A stretch of 64,000 nucleotides of DNA from an uncultured Muribaculaceae bacterium (GTDB lineage: Bacteria > Bacteroidota > Bacteroidia > Bacteroidales > Muribaculaceae), in the NCBI GenBank assembly GCA_910578395.1, contig CAJTPZ010000001.1:62001-126000 (forward strand), in the 5' to 3' direction. Below, piece by piece: positions 42,257 to 51,293 of this stretch. The notes under the pieces are model-generated. The model made no database searches. It was not told the origin of the DNA and saw only the letters and a list, made by a program, of their open reading frames with translations. A program made the translations under genes and the position numbers. Positions within the stretch are counted from its first letter, which is position 1. Each line of letters starts with the position of its first letter.

Positions 42257-43909
42257 ATGGACATAATCAGTCTTTTAGCGCCCGGCAACGTCTCACTGGC
42301 CAGCACCATTGCACTTTACTCGTTTGTAATAGCCGCAGGTATCTGGCTTGGCAAGATCAAGATCGGAGGTGTATCACTCGGAGTTACATTCGTTCTTTTC
42401 GCAGGCATCATCATGGGGCACTTCGGATATACCGTCGACGGAAATGTCCTGAAGTTTGTGCGTGAATTTGGTCTGATAATCTTCATTTTCGCTATTGGCC
42501 TGCAAGTAGGTCCAAGCTTTTTTTCTTCGTTCAAACAAGGAGGTGTCAGGCTCAATCTGCTTGCTGTACTTGGCATAGCCCTCAATGCGGCTATAGTCAT
42601 CGTAATCTTCCTAATAGAAAGAGGAGACACTTCGATTTCGGCTCTTGTGGGAATCATGTCGGGAGCTGTGACAAACACTCCGGGGCTGGCTGCGGCACAA
42701 CAGACGGTCAACTCGGTTGATGACGCCAACCTGATGGCCATGGGATATGCGGCAGCATACCCGCTCGGCGTCGTAGGCATTATAGCTTCCATGTTCATCA
42801 TCAAAGGTATCTTCCGCATAAAGATCGAAGATGAAATTGCCGAGATCGAAGCCGAACGCGACAATTCCCAACTCAAGCCACACCTCGTGACAATGGAGGT
42901 GACAAACCAGCTCGTCGCCGGAAAATCACTTGCCGAACTGCACGATATAATACAATGTAACTTTGTGATTTCTCGCCTAATGACCACTTCAGGCGAACTA
43001 ATAATTCCGGTATCCACGACAAAGCTATCGCTTGGCGACAAGGTTTTCATCGTGATGTCGACCAACGACGAGCACCGATTCAAGGCCATTCTCGGACGCA
43101 TCATCGAGATGGACTGGGAGCAGGCTTCGCCTGCCTCGGTTGTAAGCCGCCGCATTGTGATCACCAAAAGCAAATACGACGGAATATCGCTCGGTCAGCT
43201 ACGTCTACACAATGGCTATCACCTGAATGCGACGCGTGTTAACCGCGCCGGTGTGGATCTGCTGGCATCTGCCAACCTGCGCCTGCAAATGGGTGACCGC
43301 ATAACTGTAGTCGGCACACTCAACGATATCGAACGGCTTGCCGTAAAACTCGGCAACTCGATGAAACGTCTTGATCATCCGAATCTCATCACAATTTTTA
43401 TCGGAGTGCTTTTCGGTATAATTCTCGGCTCTATCGACATGGGCTACGGCATGAAGCTCGGTCTTGCCGGCGGCCCGCTTGTTGTCGCTATCCTGCTTAG
43501 CCGCTTCGGATACCGCCTGAAGCTCGTGACCTATACCTCGTCGGCTGCCTCGATGATGCTGCGCGAACTTGGTATATGTCTATTCCTTGCATCTGTAGGC
43601 ATTTCTGCAGGACAAGGATTTGTAGATACCGTGTTCAACCCGACCGGCATGTGGTGGGTAATATGGGGATTCATCATCACAGTAGTGCCTCTGATCATCA
43701 TCGGATGCATCGCACGCGGTGTTTTCAAAATCAATTATCTATCGATAATGGGTCTGATGTCGGGCGGCTATACCGATCCCCCGGCACTTGCCTACGGCAC
43801 AAACTCAACAGCCAATGACGCTCCGGCCGTGGCATATTCTACGGTTTATCCGCTCACGATGTTTATGCGAGTAGTCATTGCACAGGTGCTTATCCTATGC
43901 TTTTTATAA
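42257..43909 (+). CDS. AspT/YidE-type putative transporter
   Basis: A 550-residue membrane protein of the aspartate:alanine exchanger family. Two membrane halves (about 15-190 and 375-550) each carry the duplicated motif: GIMSGAVTNTPGLAAA in the first and GLMSGGYTDPPALAYG in the second. Between them lie two RCK/TrkA-C-like domains (about 210-290 and 295-375: LTTFIV-type strands such as IVITKSKYDGISLGQL). Substrate unknown. A secreted hydrolase gene starts 14 bases downstream, so it heads a four-gene operon. Confidence 0.88.
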   Translation: MDIISLLAPGNVSLASTIALYSFVIAAGIWLGKIKIGGVSLGVTFVLFAGIIMGHFGYTVDGNVLKFVREFGLIIFIFAIGLQVGPSFFSSFKQGGVRLNLLAVLGIALNAAIVIVIFLIERGDTSISALVGIMSGAVTNTPGLAAAQQTVNSVDDANLMAMGYAAAYPLGVVGIIASMFIIKGIFRIKIEDEIAEIEAERDNSQLKPHLVTMEVTNQLVAGKSLAELHDIIQCNFVISRLMTTSGELIIPVSTTKLSLGDKVFIVMSTNDEHRFKAILGRIIEMDWEQASPASVVSRRIVITKSKYDGISLGQLRLHNGYHLNATRVNRAGVDLLASANLRLQMGDRITVVGTLNDIERLAVKLGNSMKRLDHPNLITIFIGVLFGIILGSIDMGYGMKLGLAGGPLVVAILLSRFGYRLKLVTYTSSAASMMLRELGICLFLASVGISAGQGFVDTVFNPTGMWWVIWGFIITVVPLIIIGCIARGVFKINYLSIMGLMSGGYTDPPALAYGTNSTANDAPAVAYSTVYPLTMFMRVVIAQVLILCFL

Positions 43910-43923
43910 ACCTTGAATAAACC

Positions 43924-44712
43924 ATGAAAAAAATCCTTACACTCTTTTGCTGCGCGATCTCACTCTGCGCACAGGCTGTCAAACCTGAAGAAGGACATAA
44001 AATCAATCTTTCATCAGGAGCCGAAATGACAATTTTCTCTCCCGAGAAACCCGATGGCCGTGTGGTGGTGGCTTATCCGGGAGGTGGCTATGCTTTTGTT
44101 TCGCTCGGCAATGAAGGTTTTGATGCCACAGAGTGGATGCTTGACCACAATATAACCTATGCTGTAGTGAACTACACTCTTCCCGACGGCAACCGCAATC
44201 TGCCGCTAAACGATGCATGGGAAGCCATCAGACTCATCAAATCACAAGCCAAAGAGCTCAACATCGACCCCAAAAAAGTAGGCGTCATGGGATCGTCGGC
44301 CGGAGGGCACCTCGCAGCTACCGTCTCAACCATCGCACCTGATCCGGAGTCTCGACCGGCTTTTACAATACTGCTGTACCCCGTGATATCAATGTGGGAC
44401 AATGAAAACGTACATAAGGGTTCACGAGATAATCTTCTGGGCAAAAATGCCGATCAGAATACACTTCGCCACTATTCTCCCGATCTCAGGGTCGACTCCG
44501 TGACACCTCCGGCATTCATCGTTCTCTGTGGAGATGATGACATAGTTGAGCCAATAAATGGCATCAGATACTATCTTGCACTTCAGGAAAAAGACATAAA
44601 CGCATCAATCCATATATATCCGACCGGCAACCACGGTTTCGGATGGCTTGACCGCCCGTTCCGCCAGCAATGGACTGAAGACCTCGCCTATTGGCTCGAC
44701 ACACTGAAATAA
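43924..44712 (+). CDS. Secreted alpha/beta hydrolase (esterase type)
   Basis: A 262-residue protein with a signal peptide (MKKILTLFCCAISLCAQA). The catalytic Ser is in GSSAGGH, the oxyanion HGG-type loop is YPGGGY, the acid is in VLCGDDDIVEP and the His in TGNHGFGW. It resembles the acetyl-esterase or BD-FAE-like group of Bacteroidetes, which remove acyl groups from plant or host glycans, though the substrate is not readable. It lies in an operon with the AspT-type transporter and a secreted VOC protein. Confidence 0.87.
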   Translation: MKKILTLFCCAISLCAQAVKPEEGHKINLSSGAEMTIFSPEKPDGRVVVAYPGGGYAFVSLGNEGFDATEWMLDHNITYAVVNYTLPDGNRNLPLNDAWEAIRLIKSQAKELNIDPKKVGVMGSSAGGHLAATVSTIAPDPESRPAFTILLYPVISMWDNENVHKGSRDNLLGKNADQNTLRHYSPDLRVDSVTPPAFIVLCGDDDIVEPINGIRYYLALQEKDINASIHIYPTGNHGFGWLDRPFRQQWTEDLAYWLDTLK

Positions 44713-44738
44713 TCCCACGATCAGAGCAAACCTACATC

Positions 44739-45656
44739 ATGTCAATAAAACAGATTCTGCTTGCAGCAGCGTTTTTACCAAACATGCTGTCTGCACAGAC
44801 TACACCAGAACGTCCGCCCATCACCGGCATAGCACATGCCGCGATATATTGCTCGGATGTGGATGCCACACGTAACTATCTTAAAGACTATTTCGGATTT
44901 GACGAGTCGATAAAATACGACAACCCTGACGGATCGACAAAACTTTCGGCACTTAAAATCAACGAGCGACAGATCATCGAGCTTTTCCCTGAAAAAGAAG
45001 CCGACAGCGACCGACTGCTCCACTATGCAATAGAAACCACCGATGCCGAAGGAATGCGCCGTTACCTGAAAGCAAATGGTTATGATGTGCCGGACAAAGT
45101 GGACAAGATCGACATGGGAATCATAAACTTCTTCATGACTGACCCTACCGGCCATTTACTTGAGTTTGTACAATACACCGATGACGGTGATTTCGGCCGC
45201 ACGCGCGGATTGTATCTGTCGAATGCACGTGTATCCAACCACATGAGTCATCTCGGATTCTATGTGCCTGACAGAGAAAAGGCAGAAGATTTTTTCTGCA
45301 ATACCCTCGGATTCCTGTCGGAATGGAAAGGTGGACCGGAACCCGGCAAAGTACAATGGATACTGCTGCGCACTCCTGAGGGTGATGATGCAATCGAACT
45401 GATACTAAGCGACAATGAGACTCCATCAAAAGAAGAACTGCTTTTTGACAATCATATATGTCTGGAAGTGATCAACCTTGAAAACACTCTCGAGACGCTG
45501 TCAAAACGTGAATTTCCAGACAACGTGCCTGTTCCAGGAAAGCTATCGCTAACAAAAAGCAAAATAAGAATGATCAACTACGCATTGCCCGACGGTACGC
45601 GTTTTGAACTGATGGAAGAACAGCCGTATGACAACATAAAGGCTGAGTCTCTCTGA
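44739..45656 (+). CDS. Exported protein with two VOC (glyoxalase/dioxygenase-fold) modules
   Basis: A 305-residue protein with a signal peptide (MSIKQILLAAAFLPNMLSAQ), so periplasmic, which is unusual for this fold. Module 1 (about 25-160) has H in GIAHAAIYC, H in LHYAIETTD and E in HLLEFVQY. Module 2 (about 170-295) has H in MSHLGFYVPD, H in DNHICLEV and E in RFELMEE. Both sets look like complete His-His-Glu metal triads. Dioxygenase, lyase or binding roles are all possible. I use the ATG at 44739 because the signal peptide begins there; the open frame extends upstream into the hydrolase gene. Confidence 0.8.
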   Translation: MSIKQILLAAAFLPNMLSAQTTPERPPITGIAHAAIYCSDVDATRNYLKDYFGFDESIKYDNPDGSTKLSALKINERQIIELFPEKEADSDRLLHYAIETTDAEGMRRYLKANGYDVPDKVDKIDMGIINFFMTDPTGHLLEFVQYTDDGDFGRTRGLYLSNARVSNHMSHLGFYVPDREKAEDFFCNTLGFLSEWKGGPEPGKVQWILLRTPEGDDAIELILSDNETPSKEELLFDNHICLEVINLENTLETLSKREFPDNVPVPGKLSLTKSKIRMINYALPDGTRFELMEEQPYDNIKAESL

Positions 45657-45683
45657 TCCGGCCAACTATCGCAACAACACTCC

Positions 45684-47492
45684 ATGGCTATATTAATGCA
45701 GATTGACCGCCTCACCAAAAGTGTGGGCGACCGTATGCTGTTCTCTGATGTCACTGTCGGGATATCGGAAGGTGACAAAATCGGTCTCATAGCCAAAAAC
45801 GGCACCGGAAAAACGACTTTACTCCGATGTATAACTGGTATCGAAAGTGCCGATTCCGGTACAGTTGTCAAACGTGACGGTCTTACGATAGGATTTCTTG
45901 AACAGGCACCACACTTCGACGATGGGGCCACGATCACAACCGAGGCCGCCCGTATCGCGGATGAAGCCATAGAAAAAGGAACTCATAGTGATGACGCACA
46001 GGAGCTTGCTGGTCAATTTATAAGACTTGTAGACCAACTTGGAGAAAACCGTCGCGATTTTCCACTTGAAAAGATGTCGGGCGGACAACGCAAACGTGTG
46101 GCACTCGCCGCAGTGCTTGCATCCAACCCTCAGGTGATAATACTCGACGAACCTACCAACCACCTCGACATTCCCACTGTCGAATGGCTGGAGTCATATC
46201 TGCGGCGTACAAGGTCGGCACTGCTCATGGTCACACACGACCGGTATTTTCTCGACCGTGTGACCAATCAAATAATAGAGATCGACGGTACCCAACTATA
46301 CACCTATAACGGCAATTTCGATTATTATCTGCGTCGGCGTGCCGAACGCATCGAGGCCATGACTGCCGACCTCGCGCGCTCGCGCAACACTCTGCGGCGT
46401 GAGCAGGAATGGATGAACCGACAACCTCAGGCACGTGCCGGAAAGGCAAAATTCCGCATCGACGCTTTTCATGAACTGAAATCGCATACACGGTCGATCG
46501 ATCTGCGAGAGAAAAATGTTGAGCTCAATGTAAAATCAACCTATATCGGCTCAAAGATTTTTGAGGCCAAAGGTGTGACCAAACGCTTTGGCGAAAAGCT
46601 CATACTCGATGACTTCACATACACTTTCTCTCGCTATGAGAAAGTAGGAATAATTGGTCCAAACGGAGCCGGTAAATCAACATTCATAAAACTCCTGCAA
46701 GGCATCATCGCTCCTGACAGCGGAGAATGGAATCTTGGAGAGACGGTACGGTTCGGCTATTATTGTCAGGAAGGCCTGTCGCTTGATCAGAATAAAACCG
46801 TAGCCGATGCAGTCACAGAGTTGGCAGAAGATATAGTCATAAACGGCGGACAGCATTTCTCGCCAATGCAGTTTCTGCAGAAATTTCTGTTTTCGCCTGC
46901 CGACCAACGCAAAAAAATATCAACCCTCAGCGGTGGCGAACGCAGTCGTCTGCATCTTGCCACAGTGCTCATGCAATCGCCGAATTTCCTGATACTTGAC
47001 GAGCCTACCAATGATCTTGACATAATTACATTAGGCATACTCGAAGAATATCTGAGTGAATTCAAAGGATGTGCTATTATCGTCAGCCACGACCGCTTTT
47101 TCCTTGATACGACAGTCGATCACCTTTTTGTGATGGAAGGCAACGGCACTGTACTTGATTTTCCCGGCACCTATACAGAATATGCGCAAATGCGAGACAG
47201 CCGCCGAAAACAAGAAAGTGCTGATAACACCGAAAGCAAAACAAACAGTTTCACCGCAACCCGACAGTCAAACCGGCCACCGAAACTGTCGTTCAAGGAG
47301 CGCAAAGAACTTGAGCAGCTCACAACTGACATAGATGCCCTATCCATAGAAAAGAAGACGCTCGAGGCTGTTTTCAACGGCACACAAAGCGATGAACGTG
47401 ATATTTCGGCTCTTGCCGCGCGCTACAAAGAAATCACCGAAATACTTGATGAAAAAGAGCTGAGATGGCTTGAATTGTCAGAAAAAGAATAA
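45684..47492 (+). CDS. ABC-F family ATPase (Uup-like)
   Basis: A 602-residue soluble protein with two ABC cassettes: Walker A GLIAKNGTGKTTL, signature MSGGQRKRV and Walker B VIILDEPTNHLD in the first; GIIGPNGAGKSTF, LSGGERSRL and FLILDEPTNDLD in the second. Between them is the charged linker of ABC-F proteins, and after the second a basic, coiled-coil C terminus (FKERKELEQLTTDIDALSIEKKTLEAVF), as in Uup. ABC-F proteins act on the ribosome or nucleic acids, not in transport. It ends the AspT-hydrolase-VOC operon (27-base gap). Confidence 0.93.
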   Translation: MAILMQIDRLTKSVGDRMLFSDVTVGISEGDKIGLIAKNGTGKTTLLRCITGIESADSGTVVKRDGLTIGFLEQAPHFDDGATITTEAARIADEAIEKGTHSDDAQELAGQFIRLVDQLGENRRDFPLEKMSGGQRKRVALAAVLASNPQVIILDEPTNHLDIPTVEWLESYLRRTRSALLMVTHDRYFLDRVTNQIIEIDGTQLYTYNGNFDYYLRRRAERIEAMTADLARSRNTLRREQEWMNRQPQARAGKAKFRIDAFHELKSHTRSIDLREKNVELNVKSTYIGSKIFEAKGVTKRFGEKLILDDFTYTFSRYEKVGIIGPNGAGKSTFIKLLQGIIAPDSGEWNLGETVRFGYYCQEGLSLDQNKTVADAVTELAEDIVINGGQHFSPMQFLQKFLFSPADQRKKISTLSGGERSRLHLATVLMQSPNFLILDEPTNDLDIITLGILEEYLSEFKGCAIIVSHDRFFLDTTVDHLFVMEGNGTVLDFPGTYTEYAQMRDSRRKQESADNTESKTNSFTATRQSNRPPKLSFKERKELEQLTTDIDALSIEKKTLEAVFNGTQSDERDISALAARYKEITEILDEKELRWLELSEKE

Positions 47493-47529
47493 CAGACATC
47501 TTTTTTAGAAATATTTTTTATGATTTTTC

Positions 47530-47561
47530 TTGCATGGAACCAAGATTAAGAATTATATTTA
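47530..47561 (+). promoter_or_regulatory. Promoter of the HU gene
   Basis: TTG at 47530-47532, a 21-base spacer, then TATATTTA at 47554-47561 (one mismatch to TAnnTTTG). The HU ATG is 39 bases downstream. Confidence 0.5.
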
Positions 47562-47600
47562 CGCATTAAAATCTTTTTTAATGTTATCACCCAAACAATT

Positions 47601-47873
47601 ATGAATAAAACTGAACTTGTAAACGCCATTTCGGAAAAAGCCGGGCTCACAAAGGCTCAGTCGAAAGACGCACTGGACGCAGTTATCGCATCCATCTCGG
47701 AGGCTCTCGTTGCCAATGATAAAGTAGCACTCATCGGTTTCGGAACATTCTCTGTAGCAGAGAAAGCCGCACGCACCGGTGTCAACCCAGCAACAAAGCA
47801 GAAGATCGAAATTCCTGCCCGTAAAGTCGTTAAATTCAAAGCCGGTTCAGAGCTTACCGACGCTGTGAAGTAA
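47601..47873 (+). CDS. HU-family DNA-binding protein
   Basis: A 90-residue nucleoid protein of standard HU length, with MNKTELVNAISEKAGLTKAQ at the N terminus, GFGTFSVAEKAARTGVNPATKQ in the DNA-binding arm region and FKAGSELTDAV at the end. It bends and compacts DNA as a dimer. Confidence 0.96.
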   Translation: MNKTELVNAISEKAGLTKAQSKDALDAVIASISEALVANDKVALIGFGTFSVAEKAARTGVNPATKQKIEIPARKVVKFKAGSELTDAVK

Positions 47874-47935
47874 TAATCGCCAATACTGACGATCCAGGAG
47901 CCTTTCAGGCTCTATGATTTTCACAACAGATACAC

Positions 47936-47985
47936 AGAGCGTTCCCCATGCAACTGATATTTCAGTTGACGGAACGCTCTTTCAG
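47936..47985. terminator. Bidirectional terminator between HU and the CYTH gene
   Basis: AGAGCGTTCC (47936-47945) pairs with GGAACGCTCT (47971-47980), with an inner CAACTGA/TCAGTTG stem (47951-47957 and 47962-47968). It lies between two convergent genes. A smaller GAGCC/GGCTC hairpin just before it (47898-47912) may serve HU. Confidence 0.7.
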
Positions 47986-47991
47986 TATATC

Positions 47992-48447
47992 CTATCGAGC
48001 CAATATAGAATTATAGTACGCCGTATCACCGGTAACTTCCCTACCTATAAAAGGCGGCATAGCCACAACAGCGTCGACAGCCTCAAGCTCAACCTCGGCA
48101 ACAACAAGTCCCTCATGTATACCATGAAACTCATCTATCTCCCACCTGCGTCCGCCATGCCATACAATATGCCGGGTCTTACTCAAAACATTTCCTTCGA
48201 TCATATCTGCAGATGACAACATCTCCAATGCATCGGCCACAGGAACATCATACTCCCACTCGTTGCGCATCGCACCATGGTTCTTTCCCTTAACCGTGAT
48301 CCACGCTTTTTTTCCGGCAACGCGCACCCTCACTGTCGCCTCCGGACGTCTGCAAAGATAGCCTTGACACATGTCGACAGAACTTTCAGCCATTTCACGC
48401 CAACTATCGTCAACTGTCAGAAATTTCCGTTCAATTTCTTTTCCCAT
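47992..48447 (-). CDS. CYTH-domain protein (triphosphatase/adenylate-cyclase fold)
   Basis: A 151-residue single-domain CYTH protein. The signature EIERKFL is at residues 4-10 and the tunnel strands carry alternating charged residues (VRVRVAGKKAWITVKGK, WEIDEFHG, VVAEVELEAVD). Family members hydrolyse inorganic triphosphate or thiamine triphosphate; the standalone short form is common in Bacteroidetes. No HD or CHAD partner is nearby. Confidence 0.92.
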   Translation of the reverse strand: MGKEIERKFLTVDDSWREMAESSVDMCQGYLCRRPEATVRVRVAGKKAWITVKGKNHGAMRNEWEYDVPVADALEMLSSADMIEGNVLSKTRHIVWHGGRRWEIDEFHGIHEGLVVAEVELEAVDAVVAMPPFIGREVTGDTAYYNSILAR

Positions 48448-48538
48448 GATCGTTTATTTGGAATTAACATATACGAAAATAGTAATATTTAACAAATTTT
48501 GAAACCGATCGGCCCTGCATAATTCCACCATTTTTTGC

Positions 48539-48546
48539 TATCTTTG
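48539..48546 (+). promoter_or_regulatory. -7 box upstream of the NlpC/P60 gene
   Basis: TATCTTTG matches TAnnTTTG, 46 bases before the ATG. The -33 element is not clear. Confidence 0.45.
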
Positions 48547-48592
48547 TATATTATATTTCCATTGGAGTGAATTCGGCTGATTAAAGTAATCC

Positions 48593-49204
48593 ATGCGCAA
48601 TCTCATCATACGGATATTTCTTGCCATTGCAGCGACATGTCCTTTCGCCATGTACGCCGATGATCCGCAGATAACCTATCTGCAACCCGACTATGACATT
48701 ATCGCGGATGCAAGCATAATAAAACCCGATCTCATCAACAGCATGACCATCTCTTCGGCCGCTGGCATGGAGCTGCTCATGGAAGAGGAAGACCAGAATA
48801 CACAGCTTGCACAAGACCTTCTTGATTACGCCAACACATTTATCGGAACAAGATATCGCCGCGGCGGCAGATCGACCAAAGGATTCGACTGCTCCGGATT
48901 CACGATTCACGTTTTCAAGGAATTCGGATATTCACTCGGCGCTTCATCACGATCGCAATACGTACAAGGCGAGGAAATCGATCAAAAATCCGACATACTC
49001 CCCGGAGATCTTCTGTTTTTCGGAGGAAGAGCCGGTGGCAAAAGAGTCGGGCATGTAGGCATAGCTGTCGACTACGATCCTGAAACCGATGAAGTTACAT
49101 TCATCCACTCAGCTACTTCAGGAGGCGTAAGGATTGATTCAACATCCGCCCCATACTACAAGCGCCGCTACATAGGCGCCCGCCGGGTAATCGGCACCAT
49201 GTAA
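48593..49204 (+). CDS. C40 (NlpC/P60) peptidase, secreted
   Basis: A 203-residue protein with a signal peptide (MRNLIIRIFLAIAATCPFAMYA), then the NlpC/P60 domain (about 70-200). The catalytic Cys is C100 in FDCSGF, with H154 in VGHVGIAVD and H172 in FIHSATSGG, so the triad appears complete. It should cut peptidoglycan stem peptides. It is separated from ligA by a short hairpin. Confidence 0.92.
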   Translation: MRNLIIRIFLAIAATCPFAMYADDPQITYLQPDYDIIADASIIKPDLINSMTISSAAGMELLMEEEDQNTQLAQDLLDYANTFIGTRYRRGGRSTKGFDCSGFTIHVFKEFGYSLGASSRSQYVQGEEIDQKSDILPGDLLFFGGRAGGKRVGHVGIAVDYDPETDEVTFIHSATSGGVRIDSTSAPYYKRRYIGARRVIGTM

Positions 49205-49208
49205 TAAA

Positions 49209-49229
49209 GCCGCGCCAAGCGGCGTTTTT
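49209..49229 (+). terminator. Short terminator after the NlpC/P60 gene
   Basis: GCCGC (49209-49213) pairs with GCGGC (49219-49223) across GCCAA, followed by GTTTTTG. Confidence 0.6.
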
Positions 49230-49269
49230 GTTTACACAATCCGCAATTCAACAACGATTCCCATAGACT

Positions 49270-51273
49270 ATGTCTCCCCAACAGCGAGCCGATGAACTCC
49301 GCAGAATCATCAACGCTCACAATTACCGGTACTACGTCTTAAACGAACCATCAATATCCGACCGTGATTTCGATAATCTTCTCAAAGAACTTGAGCAGAT
49401 TGAGAAAGATCACCCAGAACTCGATGACCCGCTTTCACCGACCCATAGAGTCGGATCTGATTTGACAACAGGATTTGAACAAGCGATGCACATCAGACCG
49501 ATGCTATCGCTCGGAAATACATACAGCGTCGAAGAAGTCGACGCATTTTTCGCACGGGTAAAAGATGGTCTTGAGGGAGAAGAATTTGAAATCGTCGGAG
49601 AAATGAAGTTCGACGGCACATCAATCTCCCTAATTTATGAAGACGGCCGACTTGTGCGTGCCGTAACCCGTGGCGACGGAACTCGTGGCGACGTCGTGAC
49701 TGAAAATATCAAAACCATACGCAGTATTCCTCTCACACTTCAAGGTGAGGGATGGCCACACAGTCTGGAAATCAGAGGAGAAGTGCTATTGCCATGGAAA
49801 GAGTTTGACCGGCTTAACAGTGAGCGTGCTTTCAACGAGGAGCCACTGTTTGCAAACCCACGCAACGCAGCTTCAGGAACCCTTAAGCTAATGGCTCCAA
49901 AAGAAGTTGCCAAACGTGGCCTGGATGTCATTTTCTACTATGTGCTCGGCGACACACTCCCCTACGACAATCACTATGATAATCTTATGGCCGCGCGCTC
50001 ATGGGGATTCAAAATCTCCGAGCATGTGCGTCTGTTGCATTCGACCGAACAAGTCAACGAATATATTTCATATTGGGAAAAAGAGCGCAAAGCATTGCCT
50101 GTAGCCACCGACGGCCTTGTATTGAAAGTAAACTCGCTCAAGCAACAGCTTAATCTCGGATTTACGGCCAAATCCCCTCGCTGGGCCATAGCCTATAAAT
50201 TTCCTGCCGAAAGAGCTCTCACACGTCTGCGTTATGTGTCATTTGAAGTCGGACGCATGGGCCTGATCACCCCCGTTTCCAACCTGGAACCGGTATTGCT
50301 GTCGGGTACAGTGGTAAAACGTGCATCGCTGCACAATCAGGATATAATGCAACGTCTCGATCTACACGAACATGATATGCTGTGGGTTGAGAAAGGAGGA
50401 GAAATAATACCCAAAATAACCGGTGTAGACGAAAGTCAACGACTTAACGGCACAAAACCGGTTGAATTTGTCACACACTGTCCGGCCTGCGGCACGCCGC
50501 TTGTGCGTGTCGAGGGTGAAGCCGCCTGGGTGTGCCCCAACAAATTCGGCTGCACACCTCAGATCGCAGGACGCATAGAACACTTTGTTGGCCGGCGCAT
50601 GATGAACATTGAAGGCATTGGCGAAGAGATGGTTCAGCAGCTTGTAGATTCCGGTCTGGTAAAAGACATTGCGGACATCTACGACCTCACTGTCGAGCGA
50701 CTTACATCGCTCGAAGGGGTTGCCGACAAAGGAGCACGCCGCATCATAAAAGGCATTGAGGAAAGCAAACAGGTGCCATTCGAACGTGTAGTATATGCTC
50801 TGTCGATACCATATGTGGGTGAAACCGGGTCGAAGAAACTCGCACGCGCACTGGGTGATATAGATACAATCGCGTCCACTCCCTACGAAAAACTTGTTGA
50901 AATCGAAGACATAGGTCCAAGAATAGCCGAGAGCATAATCAATTATTTCAAAAACGAAAAAAAACGTGAAATAGTGCAACGGCTGCGTGAAGCAGGCGTG
51001 CAGATGGCGATGCCCGACGGACACGACTTAACCCTGTCGGAAACTTTTGCAGGAAAAACAATCGTCATAAGCGGAACTTTCACTCATCATTCACGCGACG
51101 AATACAAAGCTATCATTGAATCACATGGCGGCAAAAACGGCAGTTCTGTCTCTAAAAAGACCGACTTTATTCTTGCCGGCGACAACATGGGCCCTGCAAA
51201 ACTTGAAAAAGCGGCAAAACTCGGTGTGCCGGTGATCGACGAAGAGTCATTTCTCGGTATGCTGCCACAATAA
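49270..51273 (+). CDS. ligA: NAD+-dependent DNA ligase
   Basis: A 667-residue ligase sealing nicks in replication and repair. The adenylated Lys is K113 in EMKFDG; RYYVLNEPSISD is the Ia-domain NMN site, the four-Cys zinc finger is in HCPACGTPL...WVCPNKFGC, the helix-hairpin-helix repeats lie at about 470-580, and a BRCT domain occupies the last 80 residues (FAGKTIVISGTF). Length is normal. The MFS and PfkB genes follow closely and may be co-transcribed. Confidence 0.97.
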   Translation: MSPQQRADELRRIINAHNYRYYVLNEPSISDRDFDNLLKELEQIEKDHPELDDPLSPTHRVGSDLTTGFEQAMHIRPMLSLGNTYSVEEVDAFFARVKDGLEGEEFEIVGEMKFDGTSISLIYEDGRLVRAVTRGDGTRGDVVTENIKTIRSIPLTLQGEGWPHSLEIRGEVLLPWKEFDRLNSERAFNEEPLFANPRNAASGTLKLMAPKEVAKRGLDVIFYYVLGDTLPYDNHYDNLMAARSWGFKISEHVRLLHSTEQVNEYISYWEKERKALPVATDGLVLKVNSLKQQLNLGFTAKSPRWAIAYKFPAERALTRLRYVSFEVGRMGLITPVSNLEPVLLSGTVVKRASLHNQDIMQRLDLHEHDMLWVEKGGEIIPKITGVDESQRLNGTKPVEFVTHCPACGTPLVRVEGEAAWVCPNKFGCTPQIAGRIEHFVGRRMMNIEGIGEEMVQQLVDSGLVKDIADIYDLTVERLTSLEGVADKGARRIIKGIEESKQVPFERVVYALSIPYVGETGSKKLARALGDIDTIASTPYEKLVEIEDIGPRIAESIINYFKNEKKREIVQRLREAGVQMAMPDGHDLTLSETFAGKTIVISGTFTHHSRDEYKAIIESHGGKNGSSVSKKTDFILAGDNMGPAKLEKAAKLGVPVIDEESFLGMLPQ

Positions 51274-51293
51274 GCAATCCAATACAACAAATA

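Noticed and set aside
42316..43173. Open frame of 285 codons opposite the AspT-type transporter
   Set aside because: Composition typical of the reverse complement of membrane-protein codons; no family pattern.
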